A stretch of 64,000 nucleotides of DNA from Opisthocomus hoazin (Eukaryota > Chordata > Aves > Opisthocomiformes > Opisthocomidae). The position numbers and the translations under genes were made by a program. Each line of letters begins with the position of its first letter. Position 1 is the stretch's first letter. This document shows, one piece after another, positions 47,699 to 58,800 of this stretch. The stretch covers positions 2,442,001-2,506,000 of the forward strand of contig NC_134441.1 in the NCBI RefSeq assembly GCF_030867145.1, in the 5' to 3' direction. The notes below the pieces were generated by a model, which saw only the letters and a program-made list of their open reading frames with translations, had not been told where the DNA came from and ran no database searches.

Positions 47699-50600
47699 AC
47701 TACAGCTGCAACTTGCTGCGTGAGCGTGGTCAGTGGGGGAAGCGCTCGCTCCCTGCCCATCGCCACCTTCGCCCCGGGAAGCCTCTCGGGACGCGGCTGC
47801 GGTCCAGCCCCGGAGCGGGGCGCGGGGCCAGGCATGGCCCCAGCCGGAGGGCATCACCCAGACGCCTCCGTCGACGGGCGCAGGGCGACGTCGGGGTGTC
47901 CCTCAGACCTCTGACGGACGGTTTGCCGGAGAGCAGGATGCGGGGGATTCGGTAAACCAGTTCGGGGGGCGGCTGAGACGCCGGGGAGCGGGAGGAGTTC
48001 CTGGTGTGTGTCCGACGGGCAGGGACCGCAGGACGCCCCGTGCCTGCTGCTTCCAGGAACGACAGGACAGAGCAGGATGAAAAGGGACCGCACAAAAGCA
48101 ACCCAGGGTCACCCAGCAGGTTTTCACCTGGCCTTCAGATATCGCTTGGTTCAGCACTTCAGCTCATCAAGACTCTTCCACCTCACTATAATTTTAACAG
48201 GAAAAAAAAAAAAACTATCTCAAATTTTTCTGGTTGAAAATCACCATTTTGTTTTCTGTTGCAGATTTAATTCCGAGCTGCACCTGCCCAAAGGTGATTT
48301 GTGGTGTTTACAGTCCTGTTTTGTTCCCCTTTCTGACTTTTCTTGGCCATTTTCCATTTCCAGGGCCCAGCCTGGCTCCTCTCTACCCGCACCCGCGCTG
48401 CGTTGTGGGGACCACGCTGTCCTTGGGCTCCCAGCCCGTGGCTGCGGGCAGCGTCCACCCCATCACCGTCCGTGCTGGGCTGAGCCCTCCCTGCGGCTGC
48501 CGGCGCTCCGGCTCTCGGTGCGGTGGGTGCCTTTGCTCATTCGGTGGGATAAATGGTGCCTTCGCCTCCTGTCGTGACATTTCTCGTTTCCTTTCCAGTG
48601 CCGAGCTGGCGTGAGCAGCCCCTGAGGATGCGTTTTTATCAAGCTGGAGCAGCAGCCGGCGTCCATCTGCAGGTGGAGGGGAAAAGGGACCATCTTGGTG
48701 TCTCGGCCTTGAGGAGGACGGTGTCCGCGTCTACCAGATGTTGTGTGAGACGGCTGCGTGCCACGGGAGGACTCTGGCATCTGTGAATCCCGGCGGATGA
48801 TGCTTGGATTCGAGGATTCCTCTTTCTGCGTCTCAGCTGGGCAGAACTACCAAAAGTTCAGCCGAGCGATGGCCCTGGCTGTGGGTGCAGGGAAGAGCAC
48901 AGCCTCGAGCGCCAGCGACACGTGCGGGGCACACGCTGGCTCCCGTAACCTTGCGAGAGCTCCAGGTGGCTTCTGCAGACGGTGACGGTGCCTGCAGCTC
49001 CTCCCGTCCAGCTGAGGATCATCTTTTGGACTGGAAGCGACAAAATTCACAGCTCGGAGCATCCCAGCTGGGTGGTAGCTCCCAGAATTGTTGGTCTAAG
49101 GGACGGCAGCTGGTTGAGAGCCTCGAGCAGCGAGAGGAGCCTGCGGCAGACCCAGCTCCCGCGTACCACCTTCTTGGCGGCCACCACCAAAGCCTCCGAG
49201 CACGAGAAGGTGCCTGGGGCGTCTTTATTCACTGTCGCGCCCAGGACAGCCCCGAACTCGGGAGGCGTTGCCGTTCCACGCACAAAACCATTTCAGGTTC
49301 TTGCCTTCAAAGAACAAATTTGTAAACGCCGGGGCAGGGCGTGACTCCTCCGCGCCGGCACCCAGCAGGACCAGCCGCGAGGCTCTAGCTGACGGCATCC
49401 TGGCCGCGTGTCGCGCGGTCGCGCGGGATCCAGGGCTGAGGGGATTAGAGCGTGGCCCAAAACGCGCGTGGCCGTCGTTTGCAAAGAGGCAGAACGCAGC
49501 TTTTTTTTTTAGCAAGGCTGTTCCACGAAGCTGGTTCTTCCGCGGGGAACGTCTGGATGGCAGGCGGCCTCGCTCTCCCCAACACCGGGAGCAGGCTGCA
49601 GACAAACAGCTCCTTGAATTAGATTTCATGGGAAATTAAAGGCGTGGAGAGACCTGTCACAAGAATTAAAGTCTGAACCGGAGCCAGACAGCTTCAAACA
49701 GATGTTGGACTTCAGCAGGAGAATATTTCTTTGTTTCACTCGGCGTTTTCCCATACAGAAAGGGAACATCTGTTCCGATGCTTTCGCAGCGCTCCTACGC
49801 CGAGATCGGCTCGGATTATCCCCCGCTAGCAGAGAAGCAACTGGCCACCAAAGCCCTCTTGGCCCCGCTCCTCCCGGAGAAGAGGGCAAGGCCGGCGTCG
49901 CGCCGAAGCCGTCTGAGGCGAACGAGGCCGATGGTGGTGTCCCTCCGTCCCTCGTGCTCGCGGTGATGCGGCTGGGTGGAAATGCTGCATTCAGCCTGGT
50001 TATCAACGGAAAACTGATGCCTCAGCCGGGGTTTTTTTTTGTCCTTGGGGAGGTGTAAGTTCTGGGATTTGTCTTTGCCGCAGAAAAGCTCGGGTATCCA
50101 GTGTATTTCAGGCTGGGCTGTTGTGGCGAGGAGGTCTGGTAGCCCCTCTCCTCTTTTTTTGGACAAGTTTGAGGCTGCATTTCTCACGATGCTGAACTCA
50201 TCCTGAGACGTGGGAGCTGAAATCGAGCCAGGCAGCGCAGGGTGCAGAGGAGAGCCACGCACGGAGGTCCGGGGAAGCTCTCTAGCAATATTTCCCATTT
50301 CCAAGAAATCATTTTTCGAACTTGCAACAAAAAAAAACGCAATTTTGCGGCCAAAGATTCCTGATTTTCCCTTTGGTCCCCCCAAGAAAATGAGGCGTCT
50401 GCCGCTGCGCACCCCTTGGTCCTGCTTCGTAGGTGGCTTTTTTTTTTTCATAGGGTGCATCCCAACCACGTCCAGCGATGGGGAGAAGGTCAGGGAGGGG
50501 ACAGAATGGTGTCCCGCGGAGAGTCGGCAGCAGAAGGAAGGGACAGCGTGGCGTAAAGGCAGGGAGAGGTGGGACAGCCGGGCTCTGCCGTAGCTGAGAG

Positions 50601-53600
50601 GCACAACACGGCTGGGACGGGGGACATCGTGCCAACATCGAGGTTCCTGTCGCTCTGCCAGCTGTGGCAGATGTTGCCATTCCCATGCGCGGGTCGAGAC
50701 GGTGTGAACACGGCTGGGTGGAGGCACGGCGAGGTGGACCCGCTCGTTTGGGGTCTGCCGTTGTCTCCAACAGCGGAGGTCCACGTCGGAAGAGCCCAGG
50801 AGCGACAAGAGGTGCGGCCGGGCGGGAGAGCCGGGCACGTGACGAAGCCGGCGTTGGGAACGGGCAGCCGCGTCCTCGGGAAGCGCGCGTTCCTCGTGGT
50901 TGCCACCCGTGCCCAGAGCGAAACGAAGCTCAGGGAGCTCCTGACGTCTCCTGGCTGAGCCACGGCTGCGGAGCCGTGCCTGGGGAGCTGGGCTGCGTCG
51001 CGGCGGACGGGCGGCACCAGGAACGGCGCGGGGGCACGACAGGATGCGCCTCTGAGCCCGTCCCGGCCCAGAAACGTGACGTAGAGTAAGAAAAGGCTGA
51101 AAACCTCGATAAAAGGGTGACTTTTTGTGACTGGCCGCAGCTATTGGGGGGGGGGTTATTGCTGGGAGTTGGCAAACGTCTCGTTAAGAGCTTGTCAAGA
51201 GCAAACTTCTGGGAGCGCTTGCTCTGGTAGCATCTGGGAGCCAGCTTGGTGCTTCCCCCACTTTTTTTTGGAAGCGGGGTTACTTCTGTCACCTCCGTCC
51301 GCTTGCTTAATTGCAGCCATCGTGATCAAACAGCGCCCAGCCCCCCGCTCCCTCCGCAGCTCTGGCTATTCACTAATTGAAATGCCTAATGAGGTCCCCG
51401 GGGTCTCCTGCAGAGATGGAGCTAATTAGGGGCTCCGCCACGAACCCAGCGAGCAGCAGCAAATGAAGTTTTCCTCGAAGCTGCTTTTTTGCGAGGGGGC
51501 CGGGGGGAGGGCGCACCAGATGTCCTGCTTCCCCGCTCCGCACCGGGCTGAGGCCGGCGCTCGGCGGACTCCAGGCTCCTGCCAAAGCAGCTGGTGCAGA
51601 GGCAGTGGCTACACTTGATACATTTTAATTAGCATCATTAAATTCTGCCATTCGCTAATTGTTTCTCCTTTTGATCCTTTATCCTGACCAGATTAGGCCT
51701 CGGGGGGGGAAAGGGACGGGATGGGGGATGCAGGCACTCCTGACAAGGTGAGGACTTTATTCTCTCTACGTGTGGGGTTGTCACCAGACCTTGGGAGACC
51801 GCACTAAAACGCCCCAGTCGGGGCGAAATTCGAGGCCAGGTTTGTGTGTCCGGCCTGTTTTTGGGTGTCGTGGCTATTCTCGGAAAGAGTCGCCCCCAAA
51901 AAGTGACATCCCCCGAGGCTTGATGAGAAGAGACGAGGAAACCACCCCCAACCTTGCTGCGGTCTGAACGTGAAGGAGTTGTTTTTCACGTGATGGAGGA
52001 CCGGCAGCTGCCATCGCGTCGGGAAGCGGCCGGGTGGGACCGAAAGGGAATTTCCTCCTTTCTGCTTTCCAGCGGACAGAGATCGTAATCCTCAATCCTC
52101 TTCCTTTTCCTCCTGCCAGTCCACGTCCGCGCAATGGTGCTGAAGTCAGAGGTGCTTCCTCGCCGCCCGCGGTGACGGCCGCGTCCCGGGGCTGCGCGGG
52201 GAGGGCGCAGCCGCAGCGAGGTCAGGCGAGGTCGCCGGTCGTGTTCGGCGCGTCTCAGCCAAGAAAACTGTTGAAGGAAAAGGAGCCTGGTGCGAGGCGC
52301 CCGGCGCTGAGCTGATGTCAGCCTCGTACTCGGTATTTTGGGCAGAATTCTGTTCCCAGATGCATTGTTGTAAACCCAGAGGAACTTGGCCTCCGTTCAG
52401 CTACTCTTGACTTCCAGGGGTGCGAGTGAAAGCCGAACTGGCTGGGCATGAGAAGTAGGCTCGCTTGTCTGTTTTAAATCTCAACAAAAGCATTGGGCCA
52501 ACTGTTCTTCTGTCTCCGTAGAAGGGCAGGCGTGGGCAGAACCGAGGATTATTGGAATGCATTGAATTGAATAGAGGATTGGGAAAAAAGAGAAGAAAAA
52601 TCAACCACATAATCCATCGTGCTCTGCGGCCAAGTCGGGATTACTCCCCAAAGCATTACCGCTGTGCGGGACTCGTTTGGTTCGCACGTTGAGTGATGCC
52701 GTGATATTTTTCTGTGTTTCAGTGTTGAGCTGGAGCTGCTAACGAATTCGTGAGGTTCTTGCGATTCCTTCTGGGACGCGTGGGACTTCGCTGCTCGCCT
52801 TTCAGCGCTCAGCGCTGCAGGATGCCGCGTTATGGATGACACCAAGCCACAGTGGGAAGCACGCACGGTCTGGGGAGGTTAAGCACTAAAGACGTTCGTC
52901 CTGGGTGGAGATGAAGGCCGTTCTTGACAAATCCATTGATCTAAAAGGAAAGAAGTGAGATGACAGGGAGGACAAATTGGGATTGTTGCTAATAAACCAA
53001 ATTACAGAGGCTTCATGGCATCATTCGTGCGCTTGGAAAACTGATGTCAAAGGTGTAGCTGGTTTGGGAGGGACAAGGCTGGAGATGAAACTTTATGAAG
53101 AATGGTGTACCTCCATACTGACGTCCCTGAACAGAGGGAGACAGACCTGCGCAAGGCCACCAGGGAGCAATAATGAACATGAGGAAGACCCAGGAAGAAC
53201 ATCTGGAGCCCTTCATTCTACCAGGATCCTCAAAAAGCCATGGCCCAGCAGTTGTCTGCTGGAACAGGAGTACAGCAGGAGGCAAACCCCCTCGAGAGAG
53301 GCTTGGACAGCGGGTGGCGACAACTTCTGGATACAGCAGGTGACGTACAGCTGGAAGACAACCGCGGATGACATCAGTCACAGCTGAAGGGCACCCAGCA
53401 CCTTGACTCACTGCCGGAGGGGCGCAGTTCATGGGCCTGAGGACATTAAATCCATCCGAGGAGCTCAGCTGCAGGCTCCAGATCCCCCCAGCTGCCCCGA
53501 CCATGGTAGCAGGAGAATAGGTGGGCTTGAGGATCTTTCTATGTTTTGATTTGATCTGCATCAAGTATGTGTTGTTTTCCATTCCAGGCAGCAGAGCAGG

Positions 53601-53792
53601 ACGGTGGAGGTGGGTAGGGTAATCAGCAAGACACGATGAAATCCTTACATTTGTTCTGCAGATGGAGCTGGAGGAGCGTCCCCAGTTTTGGGCAGTATCC
53701 TTCAAGGTGTGGAAGAGAGAAAGCCCAGAAGAGAGCATGAACTACAGGAGAAGACGGACATCCAGTGTGGAGGAGAGAGACATAACGGTCTT
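47699..53792. other. Six-kb spacer with no recognised gene
   Basis: Lower GC than the flanks, no tandem array and no exon I can assign on either strand. Open frames are short and lack splice support. AT-rich spots near 48180-48250, 51365-51440 and 51610-51700 contain homeodomain-like cores. The part from about 52970 to 53790 directly precedes a CR1 copy and may belong to an unrecognised repeat or a non-coding transcript. Confidence 0.5.
51360..51705. promoter_or_regulatory. Candidate conserved non-coding element with TAATT clusters
   Basis: CACTAATTGAAATGCCTAAT, then GAGCTAATTAGG, then TTTTAATTAGC, ATCATTAAATT and TCGCTAATTGTTTC occur within about 300 bp. TGATCAAACAG at 51324 resembles a TCF/LEF-type site. 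The clustered homeodomain cores downstream of TCF7L1 suggest an enhancer, by inference only. Confidence 0.3.
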
Positions 53793-54850
53793 CAGCAGTG
53801 TGCCCTGGGTGCCAAGAAGGCTGATGGGATCCTGGGGTGCATCCAGAGGAGTGTGGGCAGCAGGTCAGGGAGGTTCTCCTCCCCCTCTGCTCTGCCCTGG
53901 GGAGGCCCCATCTGCAGTGCTGGGTCCAGTGCTGGGCTCCCCAGTTCAAGAAAGATGAGGAGCTACTGGAGAGAGTCCAGCGCAGGGCTGCGAGGATGAG
54001 GAGGGGACTGGAGCATCTCTGCTACGAGGAGAGGCTGAGGGAGCTGGGCTTGTTCAGCCTGGAGAAGAGAAGGCTGAGAGGGGACCTTAGAAATGCCCAT
54101 AAATATCTGCAGGGTGGGGGTCAGGAGGACGGGGCCAGACTCTTTGCAGTGGTGCCCAGCGACAGGACAAGGGGCAACGGGCACAAACTGAAGCAGAGGA
54201 AGCTCCAGCTGAACCCAAGGAAGAACTTCTTCCCTCTGAGGGTGCCGGAGCCCTGGCCCAGTGTCCTGGGTTTGGCCAGAACAGGGTTAATTTTCACCGG
54301 ACTCCAGGAAGGGGCACAGCCGGCGGGTGGGGGCTGACCCCACCTGGCCAAACAGAGCCCGGTATTCCATACCATGTGACGTCACGCTGGGTTCCGGTGG
54401 GGGGGGGCGGCGCGGCGGGAAGGCACTCGCGGCTTGGGCGGGCGCAGCGCCGGTCCTGTTTCGGGAGAGCGGCTGTTGTACGGTTCGTGGTTGCGTTTTC
54501 TCCTTATTTGTATCGTTGTTGTTCCTGTTTTCCCTCTGTTTGCTGTTCTGTTAAACTGCCCTTATCCCGACCCACCAGTTTCTGCCTCTTTCTTTCCATT
54601 CTCCTCCGCACGCCGGCGGGGGGAGGGGCGGCCGCGTGGCGCTTTTGTTGCCGGCGGCAGCCGAAACCAAAACACCCAGGCTGCCCAGGGAGGCTGTGGA
54701 GTCTCCTTCTCTGGAGATATTCCAGCCCCGCCTGGACGCGGTGCTGTGCCCCCTGCTCTGGGTGACCCTGCTTGGGCAGGGGGTTGGGCTGGGGGACCCC
54801 CAGAGGGCCCTGCCAACCCCCGACCATGCTGGGATTCTGGGATTCAGTAG
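53793..54850 (+). mobile_element. CR1 LINE, plus orientation, split by a solo LTR
   Basis: CR1 ORF2 C-terminal sequence ([49 protein letters not shown]) runs to 54261 and resumes at 54675 with GGCTGCCCAGGGAGGCTGTG to the end CATGCTGGGATTCTGGGATT. It is 5'-truncated. It is the only plus-strand copy in the window that extends this far into ORF2. Confidence 0.9.
54262..54674 (+). mobile_element. Solo LTR of an endogenous retrovirus (ERVL-like)
   Basis: A 413-bp element beginning TGTCCTGGG and ending AAACA is flanked by the direct repeat CCCAG (54257-54261 and 54675-54679) and inserted in a CR1 copy. TG...CA ends and a 5-bp target duplication fit the ERVL (class III) group of bird LTRs; the start resembles the TGTCCTGG...GTTAATTTTC opening common in neoavian ERVL LTRs. 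No internal viral genes are present. It must be younger than the CR1 it interrupts. The strand given assumes this TG-to-CA orientation is the sense one. Confidence 0.8.
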
Positions 54851-55379
54851 GCGAACATCGGCAGAGGAAAGGGATACGTATTCCTCAGCGCCCACGGAGA
54901 GCCGACAGCTCCTTTTCTGCTGCTGGTGGGAAGCGCTGGAGTTGAACAGGACGTGTCTGGCCTGGCCCAGACCAGAAATAAAAGGTTCTCTGAGCCGCTG
55001 GACTGGCCACGCTGCCCCAGCGCAGCCGTCGTCCTCGGGAAGCAGTCCTGAGCCGCAGGGAGGGAGATGAGCCCCGATGTCTCCGCACCGGCCCCCCCGC
55101 CACGGCCGGGTCCGGCCCCCGCACCAGGGCGGCAGCCGCGGGGGCAGCAGACGGCCGAGCCCGGGGGGAGGGGAGGCCCGGCCCTCGAAGCACGGCCCCG
55201 CCGCCCCGTTCTGGGCCGCTGCGCGCGGAGTCCCGGCGCCGGGTTCTTGGGGCCTGGAAGCAGACCCAAAAATGGCAGGTTTTTTTCCCTCAAAACGCTG
55301 CTTTTTACCCCAAAGATGGAGCGGTTTGGCGGAGGCGAGGCCTGCGGCGGGGGCCAGGCGTGGCACGGGCCGTGAACCG
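54851..55379. other. Spacer before the TGOLN2 promoter region
   Basis: CpG-rich, no exon or repeat recognised. Confidence 0.4.
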
Positions 55380-55745
55380 TTAAGCCACGCCCTTAATTTG
55401 CATAAACCCCTCCCATTTCGAGCAATCCCATGCTCTCTGAGCCATGCCCTGATTCCCCACAAGCCCCGCCCCAAATTCCAACAAGCCCCGCCCTTATTTC
55501 CCACAAGCCCTGCCCCGATTCCCACAAGCCCCGCCCTGATCCCCACAAACCACGCCCCTATTCTCACAAACCCCGCCCCTACCCTAAACCCGCCCCAGCG
55601 TCTCAACAAGCCCCGCCTCAGTCTTAACAAGCCCCGCCCCGGCTCTTAGCAATCCCCGCCCCCGAGTCGCCCCAAGACCTGCCCCAATCCCCCTCAGCCC
55701 CGCCCCACTCTTAAACTCCGCCCCAGCCCCCTCGGGCCCCGCCCC
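55380..55745. repeat. Array of CCCCGCCC boxes upstream of TGOLN2
   Basis: About 18 degenerate units of about 17-22 bp, of the type CACAAGCCCCGCCCTTATTC, each with a GC box of the Sp1/KLF type. The array ends about 45 bp before the TCTCGCGAGA core promoter element. Confidence 0.85.
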
Positions 55746-55791
55746 TTCCCTCCTCTCCCACCCACCCCGTTCCCGCCCGCCGCCTCCCCGC

Positions 55792-55836
55792 TCTCGCGAG
55801 ATCTCCCGGAAGCAGCACCTGCCTGACCGGAAGCGG
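55792..55836 (+). promoter_or_regulatory. TGOLN2: TGOLN2 core promoter: TCTCGCGAGA plus ETS sites
   Basis: The palindrome TCTCGCGAGA (55792-55801), a known element of TATA-less housekeeping promoters, is followed by two CCGGAAG ETS sites at 55806-55812 and 55827-55833. The TGOLN2 ATG is 50 bp further on, so transcription probably starts within this block. Confidence 0.65.
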
Positions 55837-55886
55837 AAGCGGGCGGGCCGGTCGGTGGCAGTGCGGGCTGCTGGCTGCTGGCTGTC

Positions 55887-58800
55887 ATGGCGCTGCGGCT
55901 GCTCCTGCTGCTCTTGGCGCTCGGTGCCGCCGCCCGGGCCGGGGGTGAGAGCGCGGAGGGCGGGGGACCGCGAGGCGGGGGTGTTGGGGGGACCCGGCGA
56001 GGGGGGCAGCGGCCGGGGTGCCCGGTGCGGGGTAGGAGGAGGCGGGGGGGGCCGGTGCGGGGTCGCTGAGGCGGAGCGGGGGCCGAGGAGGGCCGGTACG
56101 GGGTCGCTGAGGGGGAGCGGGGGCTGAGGGGGGCCGGTGCGGGATCGCTGAGGGGGAGCGGGAGGGGCCGGTGCGGGGTTGCTGAGGTGGAGCGGGGGCC
56201 GAGACGGGCCTGTGCGGGGTCGCTGAGGGGGAAGGTGGGGTGTGGGGGGGGTGGGCGCCGGGGAGGGGCAGTAGCGAAGCCGGGGCAGCGCTGGGGTGGG
56301 CCGAAGGGGGGGCCTGGGAGGGGGTCCCTCCCCCGCCGCTGGGTCTGCTGCCCCTTGGGTCCACCCGTGCCATTGCTGGTCTCCCGGGACTGCGTGGGCC
56401 GGGGGCAGGCGGTGACGCTGAGCTCTCTGCGTGTGCCCACAGCTGCGGGGCAGAGCCTGGGGGGACCAGAGTCGGGGAGAACTTCAGCAGGCGCCGTGGG
56501 ATCCCCCCAGCCGGGAGCGCGGGACCGGCACGAAACCCCAGAGGAATCAGAACAGCGCTCCAATTCGGTTCCACCCAACAACGGGAACTCCGGAGTGAAC
56601 ACGAACAGCGAACGGGAGGAGGAGAAGGACCAGCAGCACCAGAATGTGTCTGAGCAGCACAGCAGCGTGGGGCAGCAGGGCGACAGCCAGGGTGGTGCTG
56701 GGCAAGACAGTGGTCCAAGCAGCAGCAGCCAAGGCGGCAACACAAGTCCCCAGGCCAGCAGCCCCGGGAGCCAGGCCAGTAGCCCCAGTAACCAGGCCAA
56801 CAACCCCGGTAGCCAGGGTAACAGCCCCAGTAACCAGGCCAACAGCCCCAGTAACCAGGCCAGCAACCCCGGTAGCCAGGGTAACAGCCCCAGTAACCAG
56901 GCCAGCAACCCCAGTAACCAGGCCAGCAACCCCGGTAGCCAGACCAGTGACACCCAGAACCAGGGCAACAACCAGGACAGCAGCAACAAGGACAACGGTC
57001 AGGATGGCAGCAACCAAGGTGGTGGCAACGAGAACCAGGGCGAGAACCCGGACACCAACCAGAACCAGGACACCAACAAGGACACCAGCAACGAGAACCA
57101 CGTTGACAACCAGGGTGGCAACGACCAGGACCACAGCGATGACAAGCACAGCGGCAGCAACGACGCAAACCAGGGCAACAACCAGGAGAATAAGGACAGG
57201 ATCCAGGGCAACAACCAGGGCAGCAACAGCAATAACCAGGGCAACAACCAGGAGAATAAGGACAGGAACGAGGAGGATAAGGACAGGAACCAGGGCAACA
57301 ACCAGGAGGTTAACAACAGGAGCCAGGAGGGTAACGACAGGAGCCAGGGCAACAACCAGGGCAGCAACCTCGAGAACCAGGGCAGCGACGGCAATAACCA
57401 GGGCAACAACCGGGATAATAACGACGGGAGCCAGGAGAAGAAGGACAAGAACCACGGTGACAACCAGGGCAGCGACGGCAATAACCAGGCCACCAACCAG
57501 GGTGATCAAGTGGGCTCGCCGAAAGACAAAAGCCCGTCACCGCCACCAACTTCCTCCGCTGCTGAGAGCGACAGCTTTTTAGACGATGGAGGAAGCCCCG
57601 GCGAGGAAGAGGAAGGGGCGAAAGAAGGCAGCGATGCCTCCTCCTCTAATAAGGAGAGAGAGAAGAGCATCCCTTCCCTGCCCAGGGACCAGTCGGAGAG
57701 CAGCCACTTCTTCGCCTACCTGGTGACCACGGCTGTGATCGTTGCCGCCTTGTACGTGGCGTATCACAACAAGCGCAAGGTGAGCGGCTCGGGCCGGGGG
57801 CCCTTCCCCTCGCCCCGGCTTTCGGTTCTCACCGGTACCTCCCGCCCGCGGCGCGGCGTGGGTTTGGTTCGCGGTCTCAGCACCTCGGGGGGGAGCGGAG
57901 GGGGGTGTTGGAGCCAGGAAAGGGGTCGGATCTCCGCGGGGGTTGGGCGGCCTCAGCTCTGGTGGTTGTTTTCAGCTGAGAGAGGCGAAAAGGAGAAGAT
58001 GTGTGAAGTTACCCCGCCGTTTGTCGCTGACGAGGAGTTTTCTAGAGCAGGTCGCGGAAGACTTGGCCTGAAATAGTCTTCCACGGGGGGCTGCAGCTCA
58101 AATGACGTAACTGTCCTTTGCTGGGTTCTTTTTTTCCTCCTGTAAAGCTATTTTTGAGGCAGGAGAAAGAAAACAAGTTCTTCCTGTTTTCTGCATGTGA
58201 GGCAAACCTCATCACCGCCTGCTTTCAGCCTTAGCTGGGTTTAAATGTCGGCACTGATCTGTGTCGAGTGAGACGCGGTCGCTAGCAGGAGGTGGGCGAC
58301 GGGGGTCTCTGCCCCGTTAGAAGCGCCGGTGTTTGAAGTGAGAACAAGCTTCTCCAGGCGCTGCCGTCCCGCTCACCTTGTCCCCATTTCTCTCTCCAAA
58401 GATCATTGCTTTTGCTCTGGAAGGGAAAAGGTCAAGAAGTGGTCGACGGCCCAAATCCGGCGATTATCAGAGGCTGGATCAGAAGGTAAGGACTGCCCGA
58501 AGCGGGGCTGCCTCGCCCCGCGCCCGCCCGGTGTTCCCGATGCGATGTGTTGGCCTTTCGCGTTAGAAATGCTCACAAAGCCCCGACTTGGTTGGGGTTG
58601 GAAAGCAGGTTTTTGTAGCAAAACCCTGACTTGTGGTCTGGAAATGGGGTTTTGTCAGAAAATGGAAGCAATGATACTGTCAATCACAGAATCCCAGCAT
58701 GGTGGGGGTTGGCAGGGCCCTCTGGGGGTCCCCCAGCCCAACCCCCTGCCCAAGCAGGGTCACCCAGAGCAGGGGGCACAGCACCGCGGCCAGGCGGGGC

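Noticed and set aside
55792-55801. TCTCGCGAGA as evidence of a second gene divergent from TGOLN2
   Set aside because: The element is common at bidirectional promoters, but I find no exon or clear start on the minus strand between 53000 and 55800.
56547-57582. Frames of Leu/Val-rich or Arg/Thr-rich repeats antisense or shifted to TGOLN2 exon 2
   Set aside because: Off-frame readings of the AACCAGGGC coding repeat. The TGOLN2 frame alone joins to signal peptide, anchor and YQRL.
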